From positions 1 to 64,000 of the forward strand of contig SUTR01000005.1 in NCBI GenBank assembly GCA_015062825.1: 64,000 bases of DNA. Reading direction: 5' to 3'. The translations under genes and the position numbers were made by a program. The stretch's first letter is position 1. Every line of letters starts with the position of its first letter. Under the pieces are notes generated by a model, which saw nothing but the letters and a program-made list of their open reading frames with translations, was not told the DNA's origin and did not search any database. Source of the DNA: Methanosphaera stadtmanae. Its GTDB lineage: Archaea > Methanobacteriota > Methanobacteria > Methanobacteriales > Methanobacteriaceae. Below, piece by piece: positions 34,079-44,689 of this stretch.

Positions 34079-35104
34079 ATGGTTACATATTCAGAAGCTG
34101 GTGTAGATATAAGTTTAGAAGAAAAAACTGTTAAAGCACTAACTGGAGAATTATCTGAAACTTTAAATTACCAGAACATTATAAAAAATGAAGGACATTT
34201 TGCAGCACTAGTTGACTTTGGTTCAAAAGCAATAGCAATGAGTACTGATGGTGTTGGAAGTAAAATATTAATAGCAAATTTAATGAATAAATTCGACACA
34301 GTTGGAATAGACTGTATTGCAATGGTAGTCAATGATATATTATGTGTTGGAGCAGAACCAATTGCAATGGTTGACTATTTAGCAGTGGAAAAACCAGATC
34401 CTGAAGTTGCAAGTCAAATCGGTAAAGGATTAAATGAAGGATGTAAACAATCCAATATTGCAATGATAGGAGGCGAAACTGCATCATTACCAAAAATCAT
34501 TAAAGACTTTGACCTTGCAGGAACAGGAATTGGAATAGTAGACAAAGATAAAATTATAACCGGTTCTGATATTAAAGATGGTGATGTCATAATAGGCATA
34601 TCAAGTAGTGGAGTACATAGTAATGGATTAAGTCTTGCTAGAAAAGCATTGCTTGAAGAAGCAAATCTCAAAGTAGATGATCCATTACCAACAGATGAAA
34701 AAATAACAGTGGGAGAAGCACTACTAGAACCTACCATAATATATGTTAAACCAATAATGGATTTACTTAACAATGATATAGAAGTACATGGACTTGGACA
34801 TATTACTGGAGGAGGATTTAGTAATTTAAAACGATTAAACCACAACATGAGTTATCATATTAACAATCTTCCTGAAACATTACCAGTATTCAAAGCAATC
34901 CAGGATACTGGAATTGAAAGTAAAGAAATGTACCATGTATTCAATATGGGTATTGGGTTTGCAGTAATATTAGATAAAGAATATAAAGATGCAGCATTAG
35001 AAATATTGAACAAATACCACAAATCCTATGTTATTGGTGAAATAACAGAAGATAAAGATAACAGAGTAATAATCAATACTCCTGAGGAAACTATTGAATT
35101 ATAA
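34079..35104 (+). CDS. purM: Phosphoribosylformylglycinamidine cyclo-ligase
   Basis: [17 protein letters not shown] motifs. Confidence 0.94.
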   Translation: MVTYSEAGVDISLEEKTVKALTGELSETLNYQNIIKNEGHFAALVDFGSKAIAMSTDGVGSKILIANLMNKFDTVGIDCIAMVVNDILCVGAEPIAMVDYLAVEKPDPEVASQIGKGLNEGCKQSNIAMIGGETASLPKIIKDFDLAGTGIGIVDKDKIITGSDIKDGDVIIGISSSGVHSNGLSLARKALLEEANLKVDDPLPTDEKITVGEALLEPTIIYVKPIMDLLNNDIEVHGLGHITGGGFSNLKRLNHNMSYHINNLPETLPVFKAIQDTGIESKEMYHVFNMGIGFAVILDKEYKDAALEILNKYHKSYVIGEITEDKDNRVIINTPEETIEL

Positions 35105-35120
35105 TTATGGAGAAATACAT

Positions 35121-36152
35121 ATGAAGATTAGTGTAGATAATGAAAGAAAATTAATAGAAGAATTATTGCTTGCTTATGATGTAAAAGAAATAGAAGCTAG
35201 CATAGTAGCAGATGTTATTACAGATGGAGATTTAAAAGGATTTTCAACCCATGGAATAGGAAGATTTCCACAATACATAAAAAGCATCAAAGCAGGTACA
35301 ATATTAACTGAAGGCGATTATGAAATAGAAAAAGAAACAGAAGCTACTGCTTTAATAAATGGTAATCATAAGTTTGGACACTATGTTACAGTGAAAGCTA
35401 TGGATTTAGCGGTGGAAAAAGCATCAAAAACTGGTATAGGTATTGTAGGTATACATGACAGTAACCATTATGGAATAGCAGGATATTATTCTGATTTAGC
35501 ATCAGTGCAGGATATGATTGGAATAGTAATATCAAATACAGAACCTGCAATGGCACCATTTGGTGGAAAAAAAGCATTACTTGGAACTAATCCTATTACA
35601 ATCAGCATACCTACAGATGACATCCACAGTTACATTTGTGTGGATATGGCAACAAGTATAACTGCTCGTGGAAAATTACTTGAAGCAAAAAGGAAACAGG
35701 AACAAATTCCAGAAGGATTAGCATTAGACAAAGATGGAAAACCTACAACTGATCCTGAAGAAGGACTTGAAGGTTCAATATTACCATTTGGTGGATTCAA
35801 AGGATATGCATTAGCATTTATGTTTGAATTACTGGCAGGACCACTAGTAGGTGCTGCAGTAGGAGACAAAGTCCAAGGTACAGCTACTCCTGATGAAATG
35901 TGTACAAAAGGAGATTTATTAATTGTAATAGATCCTGAACACTTTGCAGGTTCAATGAAATTCAAATTTTATGTAGATCAATTTGTAAGAGAAATCAGAG
36001 AAGAAAATGGAGTTATACCAGGTGACCGTGAAATAGAAAATATGAATATTGCACATGAAAATGGCATAACCATTGATGAAACATTACATGAACAATTAAC
36101 ATCCATAGCTAATGAAAAAGGATTAAATATTGAAGAATATTTTGAAGAATAA
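35121..36152 (+). CDS. comC: L-sulfolactate dehydrogenase (ComC/MdhB family)
   Basis: GFSTHGIGRFPQYIKSIKAG; adjacent to comDE; ATG at 35121 with upstream ggag. Confidence 0.88.
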   Translation: MKISVDNERKLIEELLLAYDVKEIEASIVADVITDGDLKGFSTHGIGRFPQYIKSIKAGTILTEGDYEIEKETEATALINGNHKFGHYVTVKAMDLAVEKASKTGIGIVGIHDSNHYGIAGYYSDLASVQDMIGIVISNTEPAMAPFGGKKALLGTNPITISIPTDDIHSYICVDMATSITARGKLLEAKRKQEQIPEGLALDKDGKPTTDPEEGLEGSILPFGGFKGYALAFMFELLAGPLVGAAVGDKVQGTATPDEMCTKGDLLIVIDPEHFAGSMKFKFYVDQFVREIREENGVIPGDREIENMNIAHENGITIDETLHEQLTSIANEKGLNIEEYFEE

Positions 36153-36266
36153 ACACTATCTTCATATGACCTCCCCTCTTTAAAAAACTTTTTTTTTCGG
36201 AAACTTTAAATATTTTTAATAAAAAATTTAGTACTAATTCACTAATAAAATGAGGATGAACTGAAC

Positions 36267-36773
36267 ATGGATAGTACTGATGTAATATACAACGGTTTAA
36301 AAGAAGCAGGAATAAATTTTATAGTAAGTGTACCCTGTGCTAATCTAAAAAAATTACTAGAATTAATAGATGAGGATGATGATATCAGACATGTCCCGGT
36401 AACTAGAGAAGAAGAGGGATTTGGAATATGTGCCGGTGCATATATGGGTGGAATGAAACCTGCCATCCTTATGCAAAATTCAGGACTAGGCAATAGCATT
36501 AACGTACTAACATCACTGATGAAACTATACAACTTTCCAGTGTTAATGATTATTAGTCATAGAGGAACTTTTGGCGAAGGAATATGTGGACAAGTTCCAA
36601 TGAGCAAAGCCACTACAAAAATTTTAGATAGTATGGATTTTATCTATGAAAAGATAAATTATCCTAATGAATCTACAGATAAAATAAAAAAGGCATGGAA
36701 TTTAGCTAGCATTACAGAAGAACCTATAGCACTATTATTTGAGATTAGTTACTGGTCAAGGAGTGTTGAATAA
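36267..36773 (+). CDS. comD: Sulfopyruvate decarboxylase alpha subunit
   Basis: ThDP N-domain-like, [14 protein letters not shown]; coupled to comE. Confidence 0.9.
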   Translation: MDSTDVIYNGLKEAGINFIVSVPCANLKKLLELIDEDDDIRHVPVTREEEGFGICAGAYMGGMKPAILMQNSGLGNSINVLTSLMKLYNFPVLMIISHRGTFGEGICGQVPMSKATTKILDSMDFIYEKINYPNESTDKIKKAWNLASITEEPIALLFEISYWSRSVE

Positions 36774-37345
36774 TGAAAAGATATGATGCAATAAAAAAGA
36801 TTGTTGAAGGATTAACTGATGAATTAATTATTTCAAATATTGGTATCCCATCAAAGGAATTACATGAAATCAAGGATACTTCATGCAACTTTTATATGTT
36901 AGGTTCTATGGGAATGGCAACTCCTATAGGATTAGGTCTTTCACTAGCACTTGAAGAAAAAGAAGATGATAGAAAAATTATTGTTATAGATGGTGACGGA
37001 TCTGTACTGATGAACTTTGGAGAATTAATTACTGTATATGCTCAAGATGCATCGAATTTAATTATTGCTTTAATTGACAATGAAGCATATGGGTCAACAG
37101 GTTCACAGAAAACATATTCTTCATTAATAAACATGTCAAATATTGCACGTAGTATTGGTTATAAAGAAGTATATTATATAGATGCAAAAGATTCTGTTGA
37201 CGATATAGATATGAGCAAATATTTGAATAAAAAAGGCCCTATGATATTACACATCAAAGTTAATGCGGGAAATAGTGATGCACCAAATATAAAATACACT
37301 CCATCACAGATAAAAAATAGGTTCATTAAAGAAATAAATAAATAA
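36773..37345 (+). CDS. comE: Sulfopyruvate decarboxylase beta subunit
   Basis: GDGSVLMNFGEL ThDP motif. Confidence 0.9.
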   Translation: MKRYDAIKKIVEGLTDELIISNIGIPSKELHEIKDTSCNFYMLGSMGMATPIGLGLSLALEEKEDDRKIIVIDGDGSVLMNFGELITVYAQDASNLIIALIDNEAYGSTGSQKTYSSLINMSNIARSIGYKEVYYIDAKDSVDDIDMSKYLNKKGPMILHIKVNAGNSDAPNIKYTPSQIKNRFIKEINK

Positions 37346-37471
37346 ACTCCATCCATTCACTTTTTTTAAAATAAAAAATAATTGATTAAATTATAAATCA
37401 TCAAATATACTTTAAACAATTATTAAAAATAAATCAATGAGAAAAATAGTTATAATATAATAATAAAATAA

Positions 37472-37546
37472 TGCTCCGACCGGGATTCGAACCCGAGTCT
37501 TCGGCTCGAAAGGCCGAAATGATTGGCCGGACTACACTATCGGAGC
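37472..37546 (-). tRNA. tRNA-Glu (TTC), copy 1
   Basis: Cloverleaf on minus strand; anticodon loop CTTTCGA; no encoded CCA. Confidence 0.95.
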
Positions 37547-37561
37547 TAAATAAAAAAATTA

Positions 37562-37634
<73 letters not shown>

Positions 37635-37654
37635 AAATAAATACATATAAATAG

Positions 37655-37726
37655 GGCCGGGGCCGAGAATCGAACCCGAGTCGGAGGATCCACAGTCCAA
37701 CAGTCTAACCACTAACCTACCCCGGC
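37655..37726 (-). tRNA. tRNA-His (GTG)
   Basis: Anticodon loop CTGTGGA; acceptor GCCGGGG/CCCCGGC; discriminator C. Confidence 0.9.
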
Positions 37727-37763
37727 ATATAAATTAAAGGAAATAAATGTTCTTTTCCTTGAG

Positions 37764-37847
<84 letters not shown>

Positions 37848-37959
37848 ATATAAAAAATTATATCCGCAAACCTTCTATTACTGGAATATTAACATTTATA
37901 AAATACTCTAGAATCTATAATTAATTAATAAATTTTAATAAAAGAAAGGTTCTAGAAAA

Positions 37960-38034
37960 TGCTCCGACCGGGATTCGAACCCGAGTCTTCGGCTCGAAAG
38001 GCCGAAATGATTGGCCGGACTACACTATCGGAGC
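37960..38034 (-). tRNA. tRNA-Glu (TTC), copy 2, identical to copy 1
   Basis: Same 75-nt sequence as 37472-37546. Confidence 0.95.
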
Positions 38035-38042
38035 ATATGAAA

Positions 38043-38119
<77 letters not shown>

Positions 38120-38129
38120 AAAATTATAG

Positions 38130-38202
<73 letters not shown>

Positions 38203-38420
38203 ACACTTTCCATTTTACAATACTATTATATATGATTAATAGTATATAAATGTTACTCTAAAATACATATTTTTTAAGTATTGTTAAAGCACATAATAAT
38301 GTATGTTTTAATAGTATATATACTTAACGGTCTAATGTTTTTAATAATTAATAAAATAGTAAAATAAAGAAGAATAAATATTATAACAATGATTTAATAT
38401 TTGCTTTAGGAGTAATTAAT

Positions 38421-39431
38421 GTGGATGTAATAGAAAAAATAAATAACAGAGAAATATTTGATTTACTAATAGAAGCTAATAATATTACAGAAAGAGTACA
38501 TGGAAAAGATATTAGCTTAGAACGCGCAATATTCCTATCATGGTGGTGTGAAAAAGGAGATTGTAAATTTTGTTATATGTCATCCCAAAAAGATAGAATA
38601 CAAGACCCTGATAAGGCAAGACGACATATAAAAGGAATTTATGCAGAAGCAGAATTGACAAAACGTATGGGATGGAACATTGAATTCCTATCTGGAGGAT
38701 ATGGTGTTTACACGACCCAAGAAATTAAAGAAATATCCGAAACAATATATGATATAACCGACAATCCTGTCTGGTTAAATATTGGAATAACCAACGAATT
38801 AGATCAATATGATGATGAAATTATAGGTGTTACAGGTGCTGTTGAAACGGCAAACCCCCAATTTCAACATGAAATTTGTCCTAGCAAATCATTAACCGAT
38901 ATTAAAAATATGCTAATACAAGCAGACCAATTAGGATATAAAAAAGCAATAACAATAATTATAGGATTAGGTGAACAAATAGAACATTTAAATGATTTAT
39001 TTAATCTTATTGAAGAATTAAACATTGATAGAATAATTTTCTATTCATTAAATCCACATCCTGATACTGAATATCATCTAACACCACAACCAGCATCATT
39101 ATATTATGCGAGCATTGTTGCAAGTGTAAGAATTAAATTCCCACATATAGAAATCATAACAGGAACCTGGACGGACAACTTAGCAAACATAGGAGTACTT
39201 CTTAAAGCAGGAAGTAATGGACTAACAAAATTCCCATTATTTAAAATGTACGGTAATAGATTTGGAAGAAGAGTTGAAGAAGAAGTAAAATGGGCAAATC
39301 GAAATTTAATAGGAAGTTTTTCAGATTTAGAATTACTAAAACAGGGAAATAATTTACGTCCAGAATTAGATCCTTATATACAAAGATATATTAACATGTG
39401 TTATGAGAATAGAGATATCAAAAAAATATAA
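38421..39431 (+). CDS. Radical SAM protein of uncertain function
   Basis: WWCEKGDCKFCYMSS (CX4CX2C) Fe-S motif; BioB/HmdB-like overall layout. Confidence 0.75.
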   Translation: MDVIEKINNREIFDLLIEANNITERVHGKDISLERAIFLSWWCEKGDCKFCYMSSQKDRIQDPDKARRHIKGIYAEAELTKRMGWNIEFLSGGYGVYTTQEIKEISETIYDITDNPVWLNIGITNELDQYDDEIIGVTGAVETANPQFQHEICPSKSLTDIKNMLIQADQLGYKKAITIIIGLGEQIEHLNDLFNLIEELNIDRIIFYSLNPHPDTEYHLTPQPASLYYASIVASVRIKFPHIEIITGTWTDNLANIGVLLKAGSNGLTKFPLFKMYGNRFGRRVEEEVKWANRNLIGSFSDLELLKQGNNLRPELDPYIQRYINMCYENRDIKKI

Positions 39432-39891
39432 TTTTAACCAAAACATTGAAATTTGCATAAATATGAAAAAAGAAAAGAAATATGATTAGTTATTGATTTT
39501 AACTCAATTAATTCATTAAACTCTTTTTACTATTTTAACTAGCCAACTTTTTTTAAACCAATTTAATATAATCCATTATTATAAAAAAAAATATTAAATT
39601 ATTAGATTTTTATAATTTCAAAAAGATATAAAAATTAAGTAATAAATTAAATATGCACTATTTTTAAGGACAATAATAAATTCTATAGTTATAAATTGAA
39701 AAAAATCTGAATAGATTTAAATAAGTTTAACCTATGTTTAATGAGAAAAAATCTAAAAATTTAAATTAACTAAACAACATAATAAATATATAATATAAAA
39801 TTTTGATTTTTCAAGAATAAATTTCAAATTATTTTAGACTAAAAACACATTTAAAGAAAGATTATATTTTGGAGGAATAACTATTACAGAT

Positions 39892-41250
39892 ATGATGTGT
39901 GGACTTGAAATCCACGTACAATTAAATACAAATTCAAAACTATTTTGTGGTTGTCAAACAAACTACCAATCAGCAGATAACAACACCAATATCTGTCCAG
40001 TATGTTTAAATCAGCCAGGAGCAAAACCATTCCCAGTCAATCAATCAGCAATTGATAATGCCATAAAAGTTGCATTAATGTTAGGCTGTGACATATCTGA
40101 TGAAGTAATTTACTTTATGAGAAAACATTATGATTATCCTGATTTATCAAGTGGATACCAGAGAACATCAGTTCCTGTAGGAATAAATGGTGAATTAAAT
40201 GGTGTAAGAATACATGAAATCCACGTTGAAGAAGATCCAGGTCAATATAAACCAGATAGAGGAACAGTTGACTTTAACAGATCAGGAATTCCATTGATTG
40301 AAATTGTAACTGAACCTGATATGAAATCACCTGAAGAAGCAAGAAGCTTCCTGAATGAATTAATTCGTGTACTAAATTATAGTGGAAGTGCTCGTGGTGA
40401 AGGAACCATGAGAGCAGACGTGAACATTTCCATTGAAGGTGGAAAAAGAGCAGAAGTAAAAAATGTAAACTCCATTAGAGGAGCATATAAAGTTCTTAAA
40501 TTTGAATTAATCAGACAAAAAAATATTCTACGTAGAGGTGGAGAAGTACAACAAGAAACACGTGCATATCTTGAGTCACAGATGATTACAGTTCCAATGA
40601 GATTAAAAGAAGATGCTGATGATTACAGATACATACCAGACCCTGATTTAGCACCTATGAAAATAGACCCTGCTCATGTTGAAGAAATAAGAGAAAACAT
40701 GCCAGAACCAGCACACCTTAAAACAGCTAGATTTGTAGAAGAATATGGTATTGATGAAGCTGATGCAAAAGTATTGACAAGTGAATTAGAGCTTGCAGAT
40801 GCATTTGAAGAAGTATGTAAAGAAGCAGATCCTAATACTGCTGCAAGACTTATGAGAGATGAATTGAAACGTGTTTTACATTACAATAAAATTCAATACT
40901 CTGAAAGTAAAATAACACCACAAGACATCATAGAATTAATTAATCTTATAGATACAAAACAGGTTACACCAGAAGCTGCACATAAATTAATTGAACAAAT
41001 GCCTGGAAATGAAAAAACACCAACTGAAATTGGTAAAGAAATGGATATTATAGGTGTAGTTGAAGATGATGCAGTAGCTAATGCAGTTCAAGAAGCAATA
41101 GACAATAATCCACAGGCTGTTACTGACTATAAAAATGGTAAGGAAAATGCTGTTAATTTCCTAGTTGGTCAAGTTATGAGATTAACAAAAGGTAAAGCGA
41201 ATGCTGGTGAAACCAACAAAATGATTAGAGAAAAATTAGATTCACTCTAA
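39892..41250 (+). CDS. gatB: Asp/Glu-tRNA amidotransferase subunit B
   Basis: CGLEIHVQLNTNSKLFCGC, YYPDLSSGYQ-like, GEGTMRADVNISI. Confidence 0.95.
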   Translation: MMCGLEIHVQLNTNSKLFCGCQTNYQSADNNTNICPVCLNQPGAKPFPVNQSAIDNAIKVALMLGCDISDEVIYFMRKHYDYPDLSSGYQRTSVPVGINGELNGVRIHEIHVEEDPGQYKPDRGTVDFNRSGIPLIEIVTEPDMKSPEEARSFLNELIRVLNYSGSARGEGTMRADVNISIEGGKRAEVKNVNSIRGAYKVLKFELIRQKNILRRGGEVQQETRAYLESQMITVPMRLKEDADDYRYIPDPDLAPMKIDPAHVEEIRENMPEPAHLKTARFVEEYGIDEADAKVLTSELELADAFEEVCKEADPNTAARLMRDELKRVLHYNKIQYSESKITPQDIIELINLIDTKQVTPEAAHKLIEQMPGNEKTPTEIGKEMDIIGVVEDDAVANAVQEAIDNNPQAVTDYKNGKENAVNFLVGQVMRLTKGKANAGETNKMIREKLDSL

Positions 41251-41287
41251 AATATTCTTCAAGTTAGATATTCAAGGAGAGATAAAG

Positions 41288-42094
41288 ATGAGTGATTATA
41301 AAAAAGTAAAAGATTACATGACACGCAATGTCATTTCTGTAAAGCCAGATATGACAATTACAGAGATTAAAGAATTAATCAAACAAACAGGTCACGATGG
41401 ATTTCCAGTAGAAGATGAAAATGGAATTGTTGGAATAATCACTGCTTCTGATATCCTTATAAGAGATTTAACCCCCACAGTTAGGGGTATGATGTCAGAT
41501 GACATAGTAATTGCTAATGAAGAGTTATCAATTAATGATGCAGCAAGAGTAATGTTTAGGATGGGAATTTCAAGATTGCCTGTTACTGATGAGAATAAAA
41601 AAGTATTGGGCATTATAACAAACACAGATATTCTAAGATCACATATTGAAAGATCAACACCTGAAAAAGTAGATCAGTTTAGGGGAACTTTAGAACAGTT
41701 ATATGGTATAAAAACCAATGTTGATATGAAAACAGTCCCTATCAATGAATTAAAACCTACCCAAGACAAAGTATATGCAGATGAATTACAAGGAAGAACA
41801 TACGAAATAGAACGTGGTCTTGCAGAACCAATAATTTCTGTCCAAATAGATGATCACAAATATTTGGTTATTGATGGCCATCATAGACTTGTAGCATCTT
41901 ATCAGATGGGAAATGATGAAATATCTGCATATGTAATTACATTAAGTGAAAAAATTAAGTTAGGTGTTGAAAAAACTGCTGAAAAAGAAGGAATTTACAC
42001 AATAGATGATATTAACATTATAGCTGATGCACAACATCCATTGATAGCAATAACAGGAAGTTTAAGAGAAAAGAACACCACCATTAAGAAGTGA
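41288..42094 (+). CDS. CBS-domain pair fused to ParB/sulfiredoxin-like domain
   Basis: Two CBS repeats ([12 protein letters not shown]..., [12 protein letters not shown]...) then [16 protein letters not shown]. Confidence 0.85.
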   Translation: MSDYKKVKDYMTRNVISVKPDMTITEIKELIKQTGHDGFPVEDENGIVGIITASDILIRDLTPTVRGMMSDDIVIANEELSINDAARVMFRMGISRLPVTDENKKVLGIITNTDILRSHIERSTPEKVDQFRGTLEQLYGIKTNVDMKTVPINELKPTQDKVYADELQGRTYEIERGLAEPIISVQIDDHKYLVIDGHHRLVASYQMGNDEISAYVITLSEKIKLGVEKTAEKEGIYTIDDINIIADAQHPLIAITGSLREKNTTIKK

Positions 42095-42099
42095 ATATA

Positions 42100-42387
42100 A
42101 TGAAAGATGAAATTATTAGAGAGGTATATGATACATTAGTAGATAGACGAGACAATCCTATCGATTCATATACATCCAAACTTATGCAAGATTCTGATAA
42201 AAAGGCAGAAGATAAAATTCTTGAAAAATTAGGTGAAGAGGCAACAGAAGTAATTCTTGCATCAAAAAATAATGAAGATCTTGTTCATGAATCAGCAGAT
42301 TTAATATTCTTTACAATATTAAACCTTGCATATAAAGGAATAAGTATAGATGACTTGTTTGATGAACTAGAATCAAGACACAAATAG
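42100..42387 (+). CDS. hisE: Phosphoribosyl-ATP pyrophosphatase
   Basis: [15 protein letters not shown]...ESADLIFF motif. Confidence 0.93.
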   Translation: MKDEIIREVYDTLVDRRDNPIDSYTSKLMQDSDKKAEDKILEKLGEEATEVILASKNNEDLVHESADLIFFTILNLAYKGISIDDLFDELESRHK

Positions 42388-42508
42388 AATATTGACCTCC
42401 TTCCAATATAATCTTTTTTTTCTAATAAAATTATAACTTTATAATTCAAAAAAAAATATCATGCGAATATACATATTTTTAATATAATCCTCTAAATAAT
42501 ATATTAAT

Positions 42509-44638
42509 ATGCAACTAACAATTGATTCTCTTATCAAAGAGGCAAAGATATTTTGTGAAATAGAAAATAGAAAGGAACATCCAAAACTCTTCGGTATTAG
42601 TGATGGGAAAGCTATTGGCACATACATTGAACATAAATTTAAGAAATATCTTAAAGAATCATACACGTTTAATCAAGGAAATAGTGCAAATGGAATAGAT
42701 TTTCCAGATAGTCACATTAACACTGATATTAAAGTTACATCCTTTAAAAAACCTCAAAATTCATGCCCATTTAAGGATATTTCACAAAAAATTTATGGAT
42801 TAGGATATAATCTTTTATTATTTATTTATGATAAAAAAGAAGAAGATAATAAATGCTTCTTGGAGTTTAAATCATCTACTTTTATTAAATCTGAACAAAC
42901 AGGTGATTACAACCTTACTCGAAATCTACGACGGATGGTGTTTAATAATTGGTCAATTGATGAAATTACTAGTTACTTGGCCAAATCCAATATTCCTGGA
43001 GATTATGCAACATTATCCAATTTAGCAAAAAAAGTAATAGAACAACCTCCAGAAGAAGGTTATCTAACCATTAGTAATGCATTTCAATGGAGACTGAAGT
43101 ATAACCATACAAATGAAATTAATGAGAATCAAAAGCAGGACATTACTTATAAAACAAAAAAGGAATATGGTGATTATCAAACACCCCTTGATTTTGCAAA
43201 AAGAGTAGTCAAATACGTGTATGAAAACTTTAATATCCATCCGGATGTTATAGTTGAGCCTACATGTGGTATTGGAAACTTTATAAAAGCAAGTAAAATA
43301 TATTATCCTGATGCTTCAATCATAGGAATAGACATTAATGAAATCTATTTAAATAAATTAGAAAATGAAGTTGAAGATGTTGTATTGTATAATGAGAATA
43401 TATTCACATTTGACTATGATAAGATAAAACAGAAAGATAAAAAATATTTATTTATCGGAAATACTCCTTGGATAACAAATACAAGATTATCCAAGTATGA
43501 CTCGGACAATATTCCACAGAAGCAAAACATTAAAAGCTATGATTTCTTTGAATCAACCACAGGTATGAGTAACTTTGATGTTTCAGAAAACATACTGTTA
43601 AATCTAATAAAAGAATTTGAAAACATGAATACATCATTAGTTTTCCTATGTAAATTCAATGTTGCATGCAACATATTTGAACATCTGATAAGAAATGAAA
43701 AGTATCCTGAGAAGATTCAGATAATCAAATTTAATGCAAGGAAAGTCTTTGATATTGATACGTCAGCTTGCATACTACTGATTAAATTAGGCAAAAATGC
43801 AGAGAAAATAGATACATGTACTGTAACCGACATTAATAATATGGAAGATACATATTCTATTGGAGTAATTGATGATAAATTCTATTCAAGAATAGATGAC
43901 ATGCCAGATATTGATGGAAACTGTCCGTTTGAATGGAGACAGGGAATAAAACATGACTGTATCAAAGCCATGGAACTGGAAATAAAGGAAGATAAATTAT
44001 ACAACAGACAGGACCAAGAAGTAAAAGTAGAAGATAATCTGCTGTATCCACTACTTAAAAGTAGCAATCTAAAAAAGCCCATTGTAACAGATTATGATAA
44101 AAAAATCATAGTAACACAACAGAAACTAAAGGAGGATACAAGTTATATTAAAAATGAATATCCACATACATGGAAATATCTCAATGAAAACAAGGAATTA
44201 TTTGACAATAGAAAAAGTAATATCTACCTCAAAGCTCCACCATTTAGTATATTTGGAATAGGTGATTATACATTTAAAAAATATAAAGTTGCAATATCCG
44301 GTTTTTATAAAAAAGGACGGTTTAGCTTAGTATATAATGAGAAATCTATGATGATGGATGATACTTGTTACTACATATCCTTTGATGACTATGAGACTGC
44401 ATATATCACCATGTTAATATTGAATAGTGAAATTGTACAAAAATTCATAAAATCAATAGCAACACTTGACTCAAAAAGACCCTATACTAAAAGAGTACTT
44501 AAAAGAATAGATATCAGTAAAACACTAGAAAAAATAAATTTTAATGACCTGATTGATACTGAAAGAAAATTAAAACTAGACAGATATATAACAAAAGAAA
44601 TATTTGAAAAATATAAGAGATCATATAAAAAGAATTAA
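42509..44638 (+). CDS. Fused restriction endonuclease / N6-adenine DNA methyltransferase (Type IIG-like)
   Basis: VEPTCGIGNF SAM motif; FIGNTPW motif IV; N-terminal GIDFPDSHINTDIKVTSFKKPQNSCPF resembles PD-(D/E)xK nuclease core. Confidence 0.75.
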   Translation: MQLTIDSLIKEAKIFCEIENRKEHPKLFGISDGKAIGTYIEHKFKKYLKESYTFNQGNSANGIDFPDSHINTDIKVTSFKKPQNSCPFKDISQKIYGLGYNLLLFIYDKKEEDNKCFLEFKSSTFIKSEQTGDYNLTRNLRRMVFNNWSIDEITSYLAKSNIPGDYATLSNLAKKVIEQPPEEGYLTISNAFQWRLKYNHTNEINENQKQDITYKTKKEYGDYQTPLDFAKRVVKYVYENFNIHPDVIVEPTCGIGNFIKASKIYYPDASIIGIDINEIYLNKLENEVEDVVLYNENIFTFDYDKIKQKDKKYLFIGNTPWITNTRLSKYDSDNIPQKQNIKSYDFFESTTGMSNFDVSENILLNLIKEFENMNTSLVFLCKFNVACNIFEHLIRNEKYPEKIQIIKFNARKVFDIDTSACILLIKLGKNAEKIDTCTVTDINNMEDTYSIGVIDDKFYSRIDDMPDIDGNCPFEWRQGIKHDCIKAMELEIKEDKLYNRQDQEVKVEDNLLYPLLKSSNLKKPIVTDYDKKIIVTQQKLKEDTSYIKNEYPHTWKYLNENKELFDNRKSNIYLKAPPFSIFGIGDYTFKKYKVAISGFYKKGRFSLVYNEKSMMMDDTCYYISFDDYETAYITMLILNSEIVQKFIKSIATLDSKRPYTKRVLKRIDISKTLEKINFNDLIDTERKLKLDRYITKEIFEKYKRSYKKN

Positions 44639-44689
44639 AATGAAAAACTCATATAACATTAAAAAAAATAAGATTATGAATGAATTAAA

